From an uncultured Oscillibacter sp. (GTDB lineage Bacteria; Bacillota; Clostridia; Oscillospirales; Oscillospiraceae): 64,000 nucleotides of DNA. The notes under the pieces are model-generated. The model did not search any database. It saw only the letters and a list, made by a program, of their open reading frames with translations, and had not been told where the DNA came from. Within the stretch, counting starts at the first letter, position 1, and every line of letters starts with the position of its first letter. A program made the position numbers and the translations under genes. Location of the stretch: positions 1 to 64,000 of the forward strand of contig CAJTMG010000014.1 of the NCBI GenBank assembly GCA_910577405.1. The letters run 5' to 3'. This document shows, in pieces, positions 7,410 through 16,668 of this stretch.

Positions 7410-8087
7410 ATGGACTTCAAACCGATTGCACGGATGCACAGTGTTTTCCCCACAAAATTCGGCGTCCCGCGGCAGAGCGGCCTGGCGGCGGAATTGGACT
7501 CCCTTCTGGTTTTCGAGCCGGAGTACCGGAATCCCGACGCGCTCCGGGGCCTGGAGGGTTTTTCCCATGTGTGGCTGATTTGGGTTTTTCATCAGGCTGT
7601 ACGGGAGGGCTGGTCTCCTACGGTACGGCCTCCCAGACTGGGGGGAAATGCACGGCTGGGCGTCTTTGCTACCCGTTCCCCCTTCCGGCCGAATCCCATC
7701 GGACTGTCCGCCGCAGAACTGGCAGGCGTGGAGCATTCGCCGGAATTTGGCCCCTGCCTGCGTCTCCGGGGAGCGGATCTGGTGGACGGCACGCCGGTTC
7801 TGGACGTAAAGCCCTATGTCCCCTACGCCGACGCCATCCCGGACGCAAAGGGAGGATTTGCCGCCGCGCCGCCCACGAGTGAACGTCTGGTTGTAGACTT
7901 CCCCCCGGCGCTTCTGGAGAAAGTCCCGCCGGAACTCCGGGAAGGCTTGCGGTCCGTGCTGGCCCTGGACCCCCGCCCGCGTTATCAGAACAATCCCGAA
8001 CGCGTCTATGGCTTTGGCTTCGCAGGTCTGGAGGTCCGGTTCTCTGTGGACGGAAAGACCTTGACAGTACGGGATATTCTTCCTTAG
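7410..8087 (+). CDS. trmO: tRNA (N6-threonylcarbamoyladenosine(37)-N6)-methyltransferase TrmO
   Basis: A 225-residue protein of the TrmO/TsaA (UPF0066) family, which methylates N6 of t6A at position 37 of tRNAs reading ACY codons, using S-adenosylmethionine. The SAM-binding signature is RSPFRPNPIGLSAAEL (about residues 88-103), preceded by LEGFSHVWLIWVFH and followed by DGTPVLDVKPYVPYAD, all diagnostic. ATG 7410 is chosen because AAAGGAGG lies 7 bp upstream and the family motif FKPIARMHS begins just after it. The C-terminal extension with PRPRYQNNPERVYGFGFAGLE is normal. It ends at a shared terminator. Confidence 0.95.
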   Translation: MDFKPIARMHSVFPTKFGVPRQSGLAAELDSLLVFEPEYRNPDALRGLEGFSHVWLIWVFHQAVREGWSPTVRPPRLGGNARLGVFATRSPFRPNPIGLSAAELAGVEHSPEFGPCLRLRGADLVDGTPVLDVKPYVPYADAIPDAKGGFAAAPPTSERLVVDFPPALLEKVPPELREGLRSVLALDPRPRYQNNPERVYGFGFAGLEVRFSVDGKTLTVRDILP

Positions 8088-8167
8088 CCCGCGCTTCCTT
8101 TTGTTTCTGCCGTTTCTTTTTATGATTCCCATTTTCCTGTTTTTGCGGTTCTTTTACCCGTTTCCAT

Positions 8168-8206
8168 AAAAAATCCGAAGGACTTTTGACGGTCCCTCGG
8201 ATTTTT
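8168..8206. terminator. Bidirectional terminator between trmO and dctM
   Basis: AAAAATCCGAAGGAC and GTCCCTCGGATTTTT form a near-perfect stem around a short loop, with A and T runs on the two sides, so it can end transcripts from both convergent genes. Confidence 0.85.
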
Positions 8207-8219
8207 GTCATTGCGGGGA

Positions 8220-9590
8220 TTAAGACGCCAGTATACTTGGCAGCCAGGTGACCAGGGGCGGGAACACTGCACAAAGTACCGTCACAATGATGATAATGGC
8301 AATGAAGGGAATCACGCCCTTGTACACTTCCTGAATCTTGACCTCCGGCGGCAGGATGCCCTTGACGTAGAACAGGGCGAAGCCGAAGGGCGGGGTCATG
8401 AAGCAGGTCTGGAGCATGGTAGCGGTCACAGCCACCAGCCAGAGACGGTCGAAGCCGAACTGGTCCATAATCGGCAGGAAGATGGGGAAGACGATCATAA
8501 CGATGCCCAGCCAATCGATGAACATACCCAGGACAAACACGATGACCATCATGATGGCGAACGCACCCCATTTGCCGATGCCCATGCCCAGGACCCAGTT
8601 AGAAATAATCTGGTCGCCGTCCAGGGACATAAAGACGCCGGTGAACGCCGCTGCGCCAAAGAGGATGATAAACACCATGGCAGTGGTTTTAGCGGTGTCA
8701 ATCAGGGACTCATAGAGCATCTTCATGTTGAACTGTTTATAGCAGATCGCCAGAATCAGGGCAAAGAACGCGCCCACGCCAGCGGCTTCCGTAGGAGTTG
8801 CGATACCGCGGAAGATAGAACCCAACACGGCGATAATCAGCAGCAGAGGTGGAATCAGATTCACCAGGGAGCCTGTAATCCGCTTTTTCAGGGGCATTTC
8901 CGCCAGCTCCTCGGGACTCATAGCCGGGCCCCAGTCGGGATGGATATGGCAGACCACCATGAGATAAATGATGTAGCCCAAGGAGAGGGACAGGCCGGGG
9001 ACAATGGCGGCAAAGAAAATCTTACCGACAGAAACCTCGGCGTAAGAACCCATAGACACCAGCATGATGGAGGGCGGAATCAGGATACCCAGGGAACCGC
9101 CGGCGCACACCATGCCGCAGGCCAGGGAGGGCTTGTAGCCGCTGCGGAGCAGGATGGGCATAGAGAGCATACCCATGGTGACCACGGACGCGCCCACGAT
9201 ACCGGTAGTGGCGGCGAAGACGGTGGACACCAGGATGACCGCCAGACCCAGACCGCCTTTCAGGGGCCCCAGCAGGTAGCGGATGGACTCAAACAGGCCG
9301 TCGGCTACTTTGGAGTGGGTCAGGAAATTGGCCATCAGAACGAACATGGGGATCGCCACCATGCCGTAATTCTGCATCTGGTCGTAAATTTTTGTCATGG
9401 CGATGGTCACGCCGGAGTCGCCCAGAGCAATGGCGCCCACAATCACGCCTGCGCCGCCCAGAACGAAGGCCAGTTCCTGACCCAGTACCAGACCGACCAC
9501 CATCAGACCGAAGAGCAGGGCAATCAGGACGATCTTTACATCGCCGTTGCCCGCCAAGGAGACCACAAGATTCTGTAAAATACCAATCAT
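8220..9590 (-). CDS. dctM: TRAP transporter large permease (DctM)
   Basis: A 456-residue membrane protein with about 12 hydrophobic segments, the large permease of a tripartite ATP-independent periplasmic transporter driven by an ion gradient. Typical are the GGSLGILIPPSIMLVSMGSYA stretch (IPPS motif) and the C-terminal TPPFGFALFYVKGI. The start at 9590 overlaps the dctQ stop by one base (TAATG), with AAAGGAGG before it; the long upstream extension in this frame lies inside dctQ and is not translated. The substrate cannot be read from sequence. Its position next to the 4-hydroxybutyrate operon makes an organic acid plausible. Confidence 0.93.
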   Translation of the reverse strand: MIGILQNLVVSLAGNGDVKIVLIALLFGLMVVGLVLGQELAFVLGGAGVIVGAIALGDSGVTIAMTKIYDQMQNYGMVAIPMFVLMANFLTHSKVADGLFESIRYLLGPLKGGLGLAVILVSTVFAATTGIVGASVVTMGMLSMPILLRSGYKPSLACGMVCAGGSLGILIPPSIMLVSMGSYAEVSVGKIFFAAIVPGLSLSLGYIIYLMVVCHIHPDWGPAMSPEELAEMPLKKRITGSLVNLIPPLLLIIAVLGSIFRGIATPTEAAGVGAFFALILAICYKQFNMKMLYESLIDTAKTTAMVFIILFGAAAFTGVFMSLDGDQIISNWVLGMGIGKWGAFAIMMVIVFVLGMFIDWLGIVMIVFPIFLPIMDQFGFDRLWLVAVTATMLQTCFMTPPFGFALFYVKGILPPEVKIQEVYKGVIPFIAIIIIVTVLCAVFPPLVTWLPSILAS

Positions 9591-10123
9591 TACATGGCCT
9601 CCTTTCCCTTGCGCTCCCGAATGACTTCCACAAGACCAATCACCTGCTTGAGAATCTCGGAGACCGTCTGCACCGCCAGAAGGAACATACCGATAAAGAA
9701 GCACAGCTTCACAGGCCACGTAGGTGCGGCCCACACGGAATAGGTCTGCTCGTTGGTGCTGTAGGCCCTCAGGAAGAAATTAAAGCTCTTGGGGACAATC
9801 CAGAAGACGAACGGGCAGAGGAAGCAGAGGTAAGTAACAATATGGAGCACATACTGCGCGATTTTAGGCAGCATCACAAACACCACGTCCACCGCGACAA
9901 AGGCTTTCTTCTGAAAACCGTACGCGCAAATCAGGATGGTATAGGAAGCAAAGAGCATGACCGTCAAATCCTGGGTCCAGATCTGGGGACTGTTGAACAG
10001 ACGCCGCAGAATAACCTCGCAAAGAATGACGGCGAGAATGGCCAGCACCAGCACAGAGAAAATCTTGCCCAGCAGGTCGTTCACTTTGTCGATGCCCTTG
10101 CAGACGCCGTTGATAATTTTCAT
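9590..10123 (-). CDS. dctQ: TRAP transporter small permease (DctQ)
   Basis: A 177-residue protein with four hydrophobic segments. KIFSVLVLAILAVILCEVILRR and the following FNSPQIWTQDLTVMLF match the DctQ signature around the first and second helices. ATG 10123 is preceded by GAGAGGTG. It is translationally coupled to dctM. A 269-bp gap separates it from dctP. Confidence 0.9.
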   Translation of the reverse strand: MKIINGVCKGIDKVNDLLGKIFSVLVLAILAVILCEVILRRLFNSPQIWTQDLTVMLFASYTILICAYGFQKKAFVAVDVVFVMLPKIAQYVLHIVTYLCFLCPFVFWIVPKSFNFFLRAYSTNEQTYSVWAAPTWPVKLCFFIGMFLLAVQTVSEILKQVIGLVEVIRERKGKEAM

Positions 10124-10392
10124 GCAAGCACCTCTCTCACGTAAAAAATACACACATCTTTCAGGTTCCGGGCCCCACCCCCGCCTGGTTTCAGACGGAG
10201 GCAGGGCGTTTTATAATCGTTTGCGTCTGGAAACAGGAAGTTCCGCGGCCATTGAAATCTCTGCGGCAGATATTTACGCAAGCGTTTTCATCTTCCGTCA
10301 AAAAATTTCACAGCCGATTGCGTTTGCAGTTCGCATCCACACAAGCGTTTGCGTATGAAACAGAACTTCCGGAAATCAGAGCCGGAGAGGAT
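10124..10392. other. Intergenic spacer between dctP and dctQ
   Basis: No gene seen. It holds a GC-rich imperfect stem (CCCCGCCT with AGGCAGGG near 10176-10206) and several copies of a GCGTTTGCGT/ACGCAAGCG-like motif between 10218 and 10360. Such stems between the binding-protein gene and permease genes often lower permease expression by partial termination or by stabilising the upstream mRNA; that role is inferred here. Confidence 0.4.
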
Positions 10393-11529
10393 TTACTTAT
10401 TGAAGCCGAAGCCGTAGTCAGCGGTCCAGTCACGGTAGTTGTCGGCGGAATCGCGGTAAGCCTGCATGGAATCATAGACCTTTTTGAAATTGGGGTTGAT
10501 CTCGCACTCTTCCAGGTAGGTCTGCTTGCAGGTGTCGCGGATGGTCTGCCAGTCAGCGTCGTTCAGGTGGGTGACCTCGATGCCCTGCTCGTCGATCATC
10601 TGGTTGGTGGTCACCATGTCGTTGTGATAGTAACGGGCAAGCTGTTCGCCGCAGCAGAGACGGGCGGCCATTTCGAAAGCGGTCTGATAAGCCTCGGGCA
10701 GCGCGTTCCAGGCGTCCTTGTTGACCATAACGCCGTTAACGCCAGCGGACTGATACCAGGCGGGAGCGCACCAATACTTGGCCACTTCCTGGAGCTTCAG
10801 GGAGTCGTCGGCGCGGGGTCCGGAGAACTCGCCGCCATCGATCACGCTGCGCTGGAGGGACTCGTACAGCTCCGCGGCAGGCACTGCGGTGATGTTGATG
10901 CCCAGTTTCTGCGCGGCCTTGCCAGCCATCATGCCGCCCAGACGGATTTTCATGCTCTGCATATCAGCGATGGAGGTAATGGGACGGACGGAACGGATGC
11001 CGGATTCAGAAGGATTGGTGACCAGGGGGAAATATTCCATGTTGTACTGGCCATACATATCCTTATAGCACTGCATACCATCGGCCTCATAAATCCAGAT
11101 GTAGTAGTCAAGACCGGTGAAGTCGTCCATAATGGTGGAGAGCAGTTCGAAGGTGGTGTCCTTGCCGGACCAGTAGCCGCCCCAATCGCCGCCGCACTCG
11201 ATGGTGCCCGCGGAAACCAAGTCGAACAGCTGAGCCGCGTTGCAGAGTTCGCCCTCGGCATAGTTGGTAACGGTGAATCCGCCGTTGGTCAGCTCGCTGA
11301 GGATTTCAGTGAAACGTTTGTCCACGGAAAAGTGAACGTTGCCCGCGCCCCAAGTGGAACCCATCTTCCAGGTAACAGCAGGCAGGTCCTCGCCTCCGCC
11401 AGTGGTTCCGCCGGAAGCCGCTCCGCCGCCGGAGTTTGCATTCAGAGCGCCGCCGCTGTTTCCGCCGCACGCCGCCAGAGTCAGAGCCATTGCCAGGCAG
11501 AGGAGCATTGCGATGAACTTTTTCTTCAT
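10393..11529 (-). CDS. dctP: TRAP transporter solute-binding lipoprotein (DctP)
   Basis: A 378-residue extracytoplasmic binding protein. The start at 11529 gives signal peptide MKKKFIAMLLCLAMALTL with lipobox LAAC at about residue 20, followed by a GGNSGG linker. The DctP fold is supported by SIADMQSMKIRLGGMMAGKAA and PAAELYESLQRSVIDGGEF, the conserved arginine-containing ligand region. LNDADWQTIRDT near the C-terminus is also typical. It is first in the dctP-dctQ-dctM unit. The ligand is unknown, but the family mostly binds carboxylates through the conserved Arg. Confidence 0.9.
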   Translation of the reverse strand: MKKKFIAMLLCLAMALTLAACGGNSGGALNANSGGGAASGGTTGGGEDLPAVTWKMGSTWGAGNVHFSVDKRFTEILSELTNGGFTVTNYAEGELCNAAQLFDLVSAGTIECGGDWGGYWSGKDTTFELLSTIMDDFTGLDYYIWIYEADGMQCYKDMYGQYNMEYFPLVTNPSESGIRSVRPITSIADMQSMKIRLGGMMAGKAAQKLGINITAVPAAELYESLQRSVIDGGEFSGPRADDSLKLQEVAKYWCAPAWYQSAGVNGVMVNKDAWNALPEAYQTAFEMAARLCCGEQLARYYHNDMVTTNQMIDEQGIEVTHLNDADWQTIRDTCKQTYLEECEINPNFKKVYDSMQAYRDSADNYRDWTADYGFGFNK

Positions 11530-11836
11530 AATTCTTTTCTCCCTTTGATTAGATTTTATAAACACCGTCCTTTCCGCAGTTCCGCGCTGTATTTGAACAG
11601 TCTCCCACTGAATCAGGAGTGTCTGAAACCAAAATGCCCATTTTCAAGCACTGGAATTCCTTCTGATCCCAATCCTTTCTTTCCCAACCTCTGATTCAAA
11701 CCAACGCAATCCCACGGGAATCACGGCATCTAACGCATTTGGCACCCCACGCCTCTCTCAAGCGCCGGGTGTTGGGGGTGGAGGCCCGCCGCCCCGTTCT
11801 CAATGGCAGAGACGGCGGGCTTCCAGCTTTATCAAA
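11530..11836. other. Intergenic region between etfA and dctP
   Basis: About 300 bp with no gene. It carries the hairpin at 11784-11820 that closes the etfA transcript and must hold the dctP promoter, but I could not find a convincing pair of boxes. No sigma-54-type element was found here. Confidence 0.4.
11784..11820 (-). terminator. GC-rich hairpin downstream of etfA
   Basis: GCCCGCCG at 11784-11791 pairs with CGGCGGGC at 11813-11820, starting 17 bp after the etfA stop. There is no T run, so it may be an imperfect terminator or an mRNA 3' stabiliser. Confidence 0.45.
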
Positions 11837-12946
11837 TTATTTCGCGGCCTTCGCAGCGCGGATGGCCTCGGTGAGCAGCGGGGTTACCTTGAACAGGTCG
11901 CCGCAGATACCATAGTCCGCAATCTCGAAGATGGGGGCAGTATCGTTCTTGTTCACGGCGATGATGCACTCGGAATCCTGCATACCGGCCTTGTGCTGGA
12001 TAGCGCCGGAGATGCCCAGAGCGACATAGACCTTGGGATGGACGGTCTTGCCGGTCTGTCCAACCTGATGGTCAGCGGACAGCCAGCCGGAGTCGATGGT
12101 CGCGCGGGAGCCGCCCACAACGCCGCCCAGTTCAGCAGCCAGCTCTTCCGCCAGCTTGATGCCGCCTTCCACGTCCTTGCTGATGCCGCGGCCAACGGAG
12201 ACGATGAAGTCCGCGCCGATCAGATCCACCAGCTTCTTGGCGGCCTTGACCACCTCGGTGACCTCGGTCTGAATATCGGCGTCAGAAAGGGTGAAGCTGG
12301 GCTTTTCAATCACGCAGGCGTCAGCCTTGGCCTGATCGAACGGGTTCTTCTTCATAACGCCGGGGCGGACGGTGGCCATGCAGGGACGGAACCGGGGGCA
12401 GATAATGGTAGCCATCAGGTGACCGCCGAAAGCAGGACGGGTCATCTTCAGGTTGCGGTCGGACATATCCCACTTCTGGCCGTCCACATCGAGGGTGGAA
12501 GCCTCCCGGAGGAACTGGATGTAATTGGTCACATCAATATCCAGATGGGTGCAGTCGGCGCAGAGACCGGTGTGGAGGCGCGCGGCGCAGCGGGGAGCCA
12601 GGTCCCGGCCGATGTTGGTTGCGCCGATCAGGAACGCTTCGGGCTTCAGCTCTTCGATCACGTCACAGATGACCTTGGCGTAAGCGTCGGTGTTATAGAC
12701 GGCCAGCTTGGGATCTTCGCAGACGATGACCTTGTCCGCGCCGTAGCCGCCCAGCTCCTTCGCGGTGGCTTCGATGCCCTCGCCGCCCAGCAGCAGGCCG
12801 CAGAGGTTCACGCCCAGCTCGTTGGCCAGGTCCCGGCCCTTGGAGATCAGCTCGAAATCGGTGGGCATCAGCTTGCCCTCGCGCTGCTCGCAGAAGACCC
12901 AGACGTCCTTGAAGGCAGCGATATCCGCACTGTTGAAATTAGACAT
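11837..12946 (-). CDS. etfA: Electron transfer flavoprotein alpha subunit
   Basis: A 369-residue EtfA. The N-terminal domain starts with FKDVWVFCEQREGKLMPTDFELISKGRDLA. The C-terminal FAD-binding domain has VSVGRGISKDVEGG, GGSRATIDSGW (about 265-275), HQVGQTGKTVHPKVYVALGI and SGAIQHKAGM, the standard EtfA signature. The N-terminus lacks the ferredoxin-like extension found in some clostridial EtfA proteins. It is the last gene of the crt-to-etfA unit, 19 bp after etfB. With EtfB and Bcd it probably forms the electron-bifurcating complex that couples crotonyl-CoA reduction by NADH to ferredoxin reduction; bifurcation is inferred from context. Confidence 0.96.
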   Translation of the reverse strand: MSNFNSADIAAFKDVWVFCEQREGKLMPTDFELISKGRDLANELGVNLCGLLLGGEGIEATAKELGGYGADKVIVCEDPKLAVYNTDAYAKVICDVIEELKPEAFLIGATNIGRDLAPRCAARLHTGLCADCTHLDIDVTNYIQFLREASTLDVDGQKWDMSDRNLKMTRPAFGGHLMATIICPRFRPCMATVRPGVMKKNPFDQAKADACVIEKPSFTLSDADIQTEVTEVVKAAKKLVDLIGADFIVSVGRGISKDVEGGIKLAEELAAELGGVVGGSRATIDSGWLSADHQVGQTGKTVHPKVYVALGISGAIQHKAGMQDSECIIAVNKNDTAPIFEIADYGICGDLFKVTPLLTEAIRAAKAAK

Positions 12947-12965
12947 AGTTCTATGTACTCCCTTC

Positions 12966-13766
12966 TCAGATGATGTGCTTGGCGGCCAGAATGCCAGCCA
13001 GCTTTTCGCAGGTCTCCTTGCCGTCGCCTTCCAGCATCATGCCGGCGCCCTTCTGGGGAGGCGTGAAGCTCTTGAAGATGTTGGTGGGGGAACCCTTGAG
13101 GCCGATGGTGGAGGGGTCAATGAGCTTGTGATCCTTCAGCTTCTCGTAGTCGAAGACGGTCAGGGGCTTGTTATATGTGGCATAGATCCCGCCGATGGAC
13201 ATATAACGGGGATTGTTCAGTTCCTTGATGCAGGTAATCAGACAGGGAGTCTTGGTCTTGATGGTCATATAGCCGTCTTCCAGCATCCGCTGCACGGTTA
13301 CGGTATCGCCGTCCTTGTTGATTTCGGCGGCGTAGGTGATCTGAGGCAGGCCCAGCTTTTCCGCCATCTGGGGGCCGACCTGAGCGGTATCGCCGTCGAT
13401 GGCCTGCCGGCCGCACATCACGATGTCGTCCTTGTCGATGCCCAGGGTATCCACGGCAGCGGCCAGGATCTGGGAAGTGGCGTAGGTATCGGAGCCGCCG
13501 AACTCACGGGCAGACACCAGCACGCCCTCGTCTGCGCCCATGGCCATCAGCTCGCGCAGCATGGAAGCGGCGGGCGGGGGACCCATGGTGACCACGACGA
13601 CCTTGCAGCCGGTGGCGTCCTTGAGCTTCAGGGCGGCTTCGACGGCGTTCATGTCGTCGGGGTTGGTGATGGTCTGCATGGAAGCCCGGTTCAGGGTGCC
13701 GTCGGGATTGACAGCCACCTTGCCGGAAGTATCGGGGACCTGCTTGACACAAACAATGATTTTCAT
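12966..13766 (-). CDS. etfB: Electron transfer flavoprotein beta subunit
   Basis: A 266-residue EtfB, starting MKIIVCVKQVPDTSGKV. GRQAIDGDTAQVGPQMAEKL (about 135-154) is the conserved AMP/FAD-binding stretch; in bifurcating ETFs of clostridia a second FAD sits in this subunit instead of AMP. PCLITCIKELNNPRYMS is the recognition loop that contacts the dehydrogenase. It lies 18 bp after the acyl-CoA dehydrogenase gene and directly before etfA, the usual bcd-etfB-etfA order. Confidence 0.96.
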   Translation of the reverse strand: MKIIVCVKQVPDTSGKVAVNPDGTLNRASMQTITNPDDMNAVEAALKLKDATGCKVVVVTMGPPPAASMLRELMAMGADEGVLVSAREFGGSDTYATSQILAAAVDTLGIDKDDIVMCGRQAIDGDTAQVGPQMAEKLGLPQITYAAEINKDGDTVTVQRMLEDGYMTIKTKTPCLITCIKELNNPRYMSIGGIYATYNKPLTVFDYEKLKDHKLIDPSTIGLKGSPTNIFKSFTPPQKGAGMMLEGDGKETCEKLAGILAAKHII

Positions 13767-13784
13767 GATCGATTCTTCCTCCTC

Positions 13785-14924
13785 TTACAGTCCCATATTG
13801 GCAGAAATCACGATACGCTGGACCTCGGAAGTACCCTCGTAAATCTCGGTAATCTTGGCGTCCCGCATCATACGCTCCATGGGATAGTCCTTGGTATAGC
13901 CGTAGCCGCCGAACATCTGGAGGGCCTTGGTGGTGGTCTTCATGGCGTGCTCAGAGCACCAGAGCTTAGCCATGGCAGCCTCTTTGGTGTAGCGGACGCC
14001 CTGGCCCTTGAGCACAGCGGCCTGATAGGTCAGGAGACGGCCGGCCTCGCAGCCCAGCTTCATATCCGCGAAGGTGAACTGGGTATTCTGGAACTTGCTG
14101 ATGGGCTTGCCGAACTGGACGCGGCCCTTGGTATAGTTGATGGCCTCTTCCATCGCGCCCTCGGCAATTCCCAGGGCCTGGGCAGCGATGCCGATCCGGC
14201 CGCCGTCCAGGGTCTGCATGGCGATGGGGAAGCCGCGGCCTTCTTTGCCCAGCAGGTTCTCCTTGGGCACGATGCAGTCGGTGAAGACGATCTCGGCGGT
14301 GGGGGAACCATGGAGGCCCATCTTGACCTCGTGCTTGCCCACGGAGAAGCCGGGGAAGCTGCTCTCGACAATAAAGGCGGAGATGCCCTTGGTGCCCTTG
14401 CTCTTGTCGGTCATGGCGAAGACCACGAACACATCAGCAACATAGCCATTGGTGATGAAGATCTTGGAGCCGTTCATCACATAGTGATCGCCCACCAGCT
14501 TGGCCTCGGTCTGGCCCTTGGAGGCGTCGGAACCGGCGTTGGGCTCAGTGAGGGCAAACGCGCCGACTTTATGTCCAGTGGTCAGCATGGGCAGGTACTT
14601 TGCCTTCTGCTCCTCGGTGCCGTGGGTGAGGATGGGGTCGCAGCAAAGGCCGTTATGAGTGGCGACAATGTCACCGGTGGAGGCACACTGCTTGCTCAGC
14701 TCCTCGATGCAGATGGCGCTGGCAAGGGGGTCCGCGCCGGCGCCGCCGTACTGGGCAGGCACGCACATACCCATGACGCCCAGGTCAAAGAGCTTCTCGA
14801 TGTTCTCACGGGGATATTCGCTGTTCAGGTCGGTTTCGGCGGCGACAGGCTTCACCTCATTTTCGGTGAACTCCGCCATCATCTTCCGGATCAGCTCATG
14901 CTCGCGGCTCAGATTAAAATCCAT
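13785..14924 (-). CDS. bcd: Acyl-CoA dehydrogenase, probably butyryl-CoA dehydrogenase
   Basis: A 379-residue enzyme of normal length that reduces crotonyl-CoA to butyryl-CoA. FALTEPNAGSDAS (about 126-138) binds FAD and substrate, and ITNGYVADVFVVFAMTD follows. The catalytic glutamate is the E in IYEGTSEVQRIVI near the C-terminus, the position used by short-chain acyl-CoA dehydrogenases. GGYGYTKDYPMERMMRDAKI is also standard. A T-rich terminator-like hairpin lies upstream in the gap to abfD, so bcd-etfBA may be made at a different level or also from an internal promoter. Confidence 0.93.
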   Translation of the reverse strand: MDFNLSREHELIRKMMAEFTENEVKPVAAETDLNSEYPRENIEKLFDLGVMGMCVPAQYGGAGADPLASAICIEELSKQCASTGDIVATHNGLCCDPILTHGTEEQKAKYLPMLTTGHKVGAFALTEPNAGSDASKGQTEAKLVGDHYVMNGSKIFITNGYVADVFVVFAMTDKSKGTKGISAFIVESSFPGFSVGKHEVKMGLHGSPTAEIVFTDCIVPKENLLGKEGRGFPIAMQTLDGGRIGIAAQALGIAEGAMEEAINYTKGRVQFGKPISKFQNTQFTFADMKLGCEAGRLLTYQAAVLKGQGVRYTKEAAMAKLWCSEHAMKTTTKALQMFGGYGYTKDYPMERMMRDAKITEIYEGTSEVQRIVISANMGL

Positions 14925-14962
14925 GACGTTCTCTCCTTAATTATATATTTGGAAAAGTGCGC

Positions 14963-14999
14963 AAAAAAGATACAGACTCCAGAAACTGCGCCCGGAGTC
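14963..14999 (-). terminator. Terminator-like hairpin between abfD and bcd
   Basis: GACTCC at 14975-14980 pairs with GGAGTC at 14994-14999; on the minus strand the stem is followed by TGTATC and six Ts. A second hairpin, CTGCCGC (15063-15069) with GCGGCAG (15086-15092), lies closer to abfD. Together they suggest partial termination or mRNA processing inside the operon. Confidence 0.55.
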
Positions 15000-15107
15000 C
15001 GATACCAGGCAGGTTTATGTGAATCAGAAGTCCGGGCTGTTCCGCCTCCGATTCCATCTTCCCTGCCGCAGCCCGACATTGAGCCGCGGCAGAGAGAGCA
15101 TTGATAT

Positions 15108-16583
15108 TTACTGGATGCCGGCCACATCCTTGGCAAACTGCTTCTTGCCCTGGATGTTCCCCTGACGTGCAATCATGATGCGCTGAGCCTGGGGAGAGCC
15201 TGCGCCGTGCATGGACTCGGTACGGTAGCCCACAGCCGCCGCGCCAAGGCACATATTCTCCAGGAACCGCATGATGCGCTGACGGTCTTCCGTGGAAACG
15301 CCTTCCCGGGCCGCAAAGAACTTGTTGCAGATATCGCCGATGGTCTCGCCGTTCCGCCCAACCACCGTGTCACTGTTGAAGTCCTTCTGAGAGGGCATGG
15401 TGACCATCAGGCCGCCCGCGATGTCCTCTGCCAGACGCACGATCTCATAGGGGAAGCGGGTGACGTTCTGCTTGCAGACGTTGGCAAGGAGCAGATCAAT
15501 CTGATAGTTGCCCGCCTTGGTCTTGAAGCCCTGGGCAGAGCAGGCGATGCCGCAGCAGAACAGGGTTTCGTTCAGGTGAGTCATCTCAATCAGCTTATCC
15601 TTCACGGCGGAAGCCTTCTCAACGCCGTTGTACTCCGCAGCCAGAGCCGCCGCGCCAATCACCACATCGCCCACGCCGACCTTGCAGCCGCCGTAGCTCT
15701 GCCGGTGATAGCCCGCGAAACGCTCCACCACCATGCCGGCAAATTCATACTCGCCGTTCAGGAAGATGTACTCGTTGGGGATGAACACATGGTCCAGAAC
15801 CACCAGAGCCTCCTGACCGCCGAACTTGGCGTTGCCCACATCGATGGACGCGTCCTCCTCCAGCTTCCGGGTGTCGCAGGACTGACGGCCATAAATCATA
15901 TACATACCCTCGGCGTCGGTGGGGCAGGCAAAGGAAACCGCCCAGTCCTTATCCGCCTCGCCCATGGAGATGGTGGGCATAAAGATGTGCCAATGGGAGT
16001 TGATGGAACCAGTCTGATGGCATTTCGCGCCGCAGACCACGATGCCGTCCTCCCGGCGCTCCACCACATGAACGTACATATCAGGATCGGCCTGCTGGCT
16101 GGGGGACTTGGAACGGTCGCCCTTGGGGTCGGTCATTGCGCCGTCAACGGTCAGGTCGTTGTCCTGGACCATGGTGAGGAAGTTCTTGAAATTCTCGTGA
16201 TAGTGGGTGCCGTACTTCTCATCGACCTCGAAGGTGGTGGAGAACACGGCGTTGAAGCTGTCCATACCCACGCAGCGCTGGAAGCAGGACGCGGTCTTCT
16301 GTCCCAGCAGCCGCTGCATACGAACCTTGTTCATCAGGTCCTCGGTGGACTGATGCAGGTGGGTGAAACGGTTGATGGTATGCCCGGTGAGGCTGGACTT
16401 GACGGTCATCAGCTCGGCATACTGGGGGTCCTGTGCCAGGGCGTAGGTCATGGCGACGCAGTTGATCGAGGGCCGGATCATGGGATGGTCCACCCAATTC
16501 TCGATCTTCTCGCCGAACATATATACTCGGGTCTTGAGTTTCCGCAGGCTTTCAATATACTCCTGCGCGGTCATTAAGGCCAT
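15108..16583 (-). CDS. abfD: 4-Hydroxybutyryl-CoA dehydratase / vinylacetyl-CoA delta-isomerase
   Basis: A 491-residue [4Fe-4S]- and FAD-containing dehydratase that turns 4-hydroxybutyryl-CoA into crotonyl-CoA by a ketyl-radical mechanism. All known active-site residues of the Clostridium aminobutyricum enzyme are present, shifted by one: cluster ligands C100, C104, H293 and C300 (CFQRC and HRQSYGGC), plus Y297, K301, T191 and E258. ATG 16583 is chosen because AGGAGG precedes it and the family starts ALMTAQEYIESLR. 4-Hydroxyphenylacetate 3-hydroxylases share the fold but lack these cysteines, so this call is strong. The gene lies between the CoA-transferase and bcd. The enzyme is oxygen-sensitive, marking a strict anaerobe. 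Confidence 0.95.
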   Translation of the reverse strand: MALMTAQEYIESLRKLKTRVYMFGEKIENWVDHPMIRPSINCVAMTYALAQDPQYAELMTVKSSLTGHTINRFTHLHQSTEDLMNKVRMQRLLGQKTASCFQRCVGMDSFNAVFSTTFEVDEKYGTHYHENFKNFLTMVQDNDLTVDGAMTDPKGDRSKSPSQQADPDMYVHVVERREDGIVVCGAKCHQTGSINSHWHIFMPTISMGEADKDWAVSFACPTDAEGMYMIYGRQSCDTRKLEEDASIDVGNAKFGGQEALVVLDHVFIPNEYIFLNGEYEFAGMVVERFAGYHRQSYGGCKVGVGDVVIGAAALAAEYNGVEKASAVKDKLIEMTHLNETLFCCGIACSAQGFKTKAGNYQIDLLLANVCKQNVTRFPYEIVRLAEDIAGGLMVTMPSQKDFNSDTVVGRNGETIGDICNKFFAAREGVSTEDRQRIMRFLENMCLGAAAVGYRTESMHGAGSPQAQRIMIARQGNIQGKKQFAKDVAGIQ

Positions 16584-16668
16584 TCTATTTTCCTCCTGAT
16601 TGTTTTTGGAAACTGCTTTATTTTTGGGGGGACGGGACGCGGTTTTGTGCCAGTCCCCCATCAGGAAC

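Noticed and set aside
12765..15104. A 779-codon plus-strand open frame across etfA, etfB and bcd
   Set aside because: It is a shadow of three well-conserved minus-strand genes and crosses their boundaries. The same holds for the long plus frames at 8205-9578, 15207-16577 and 16600-18282.
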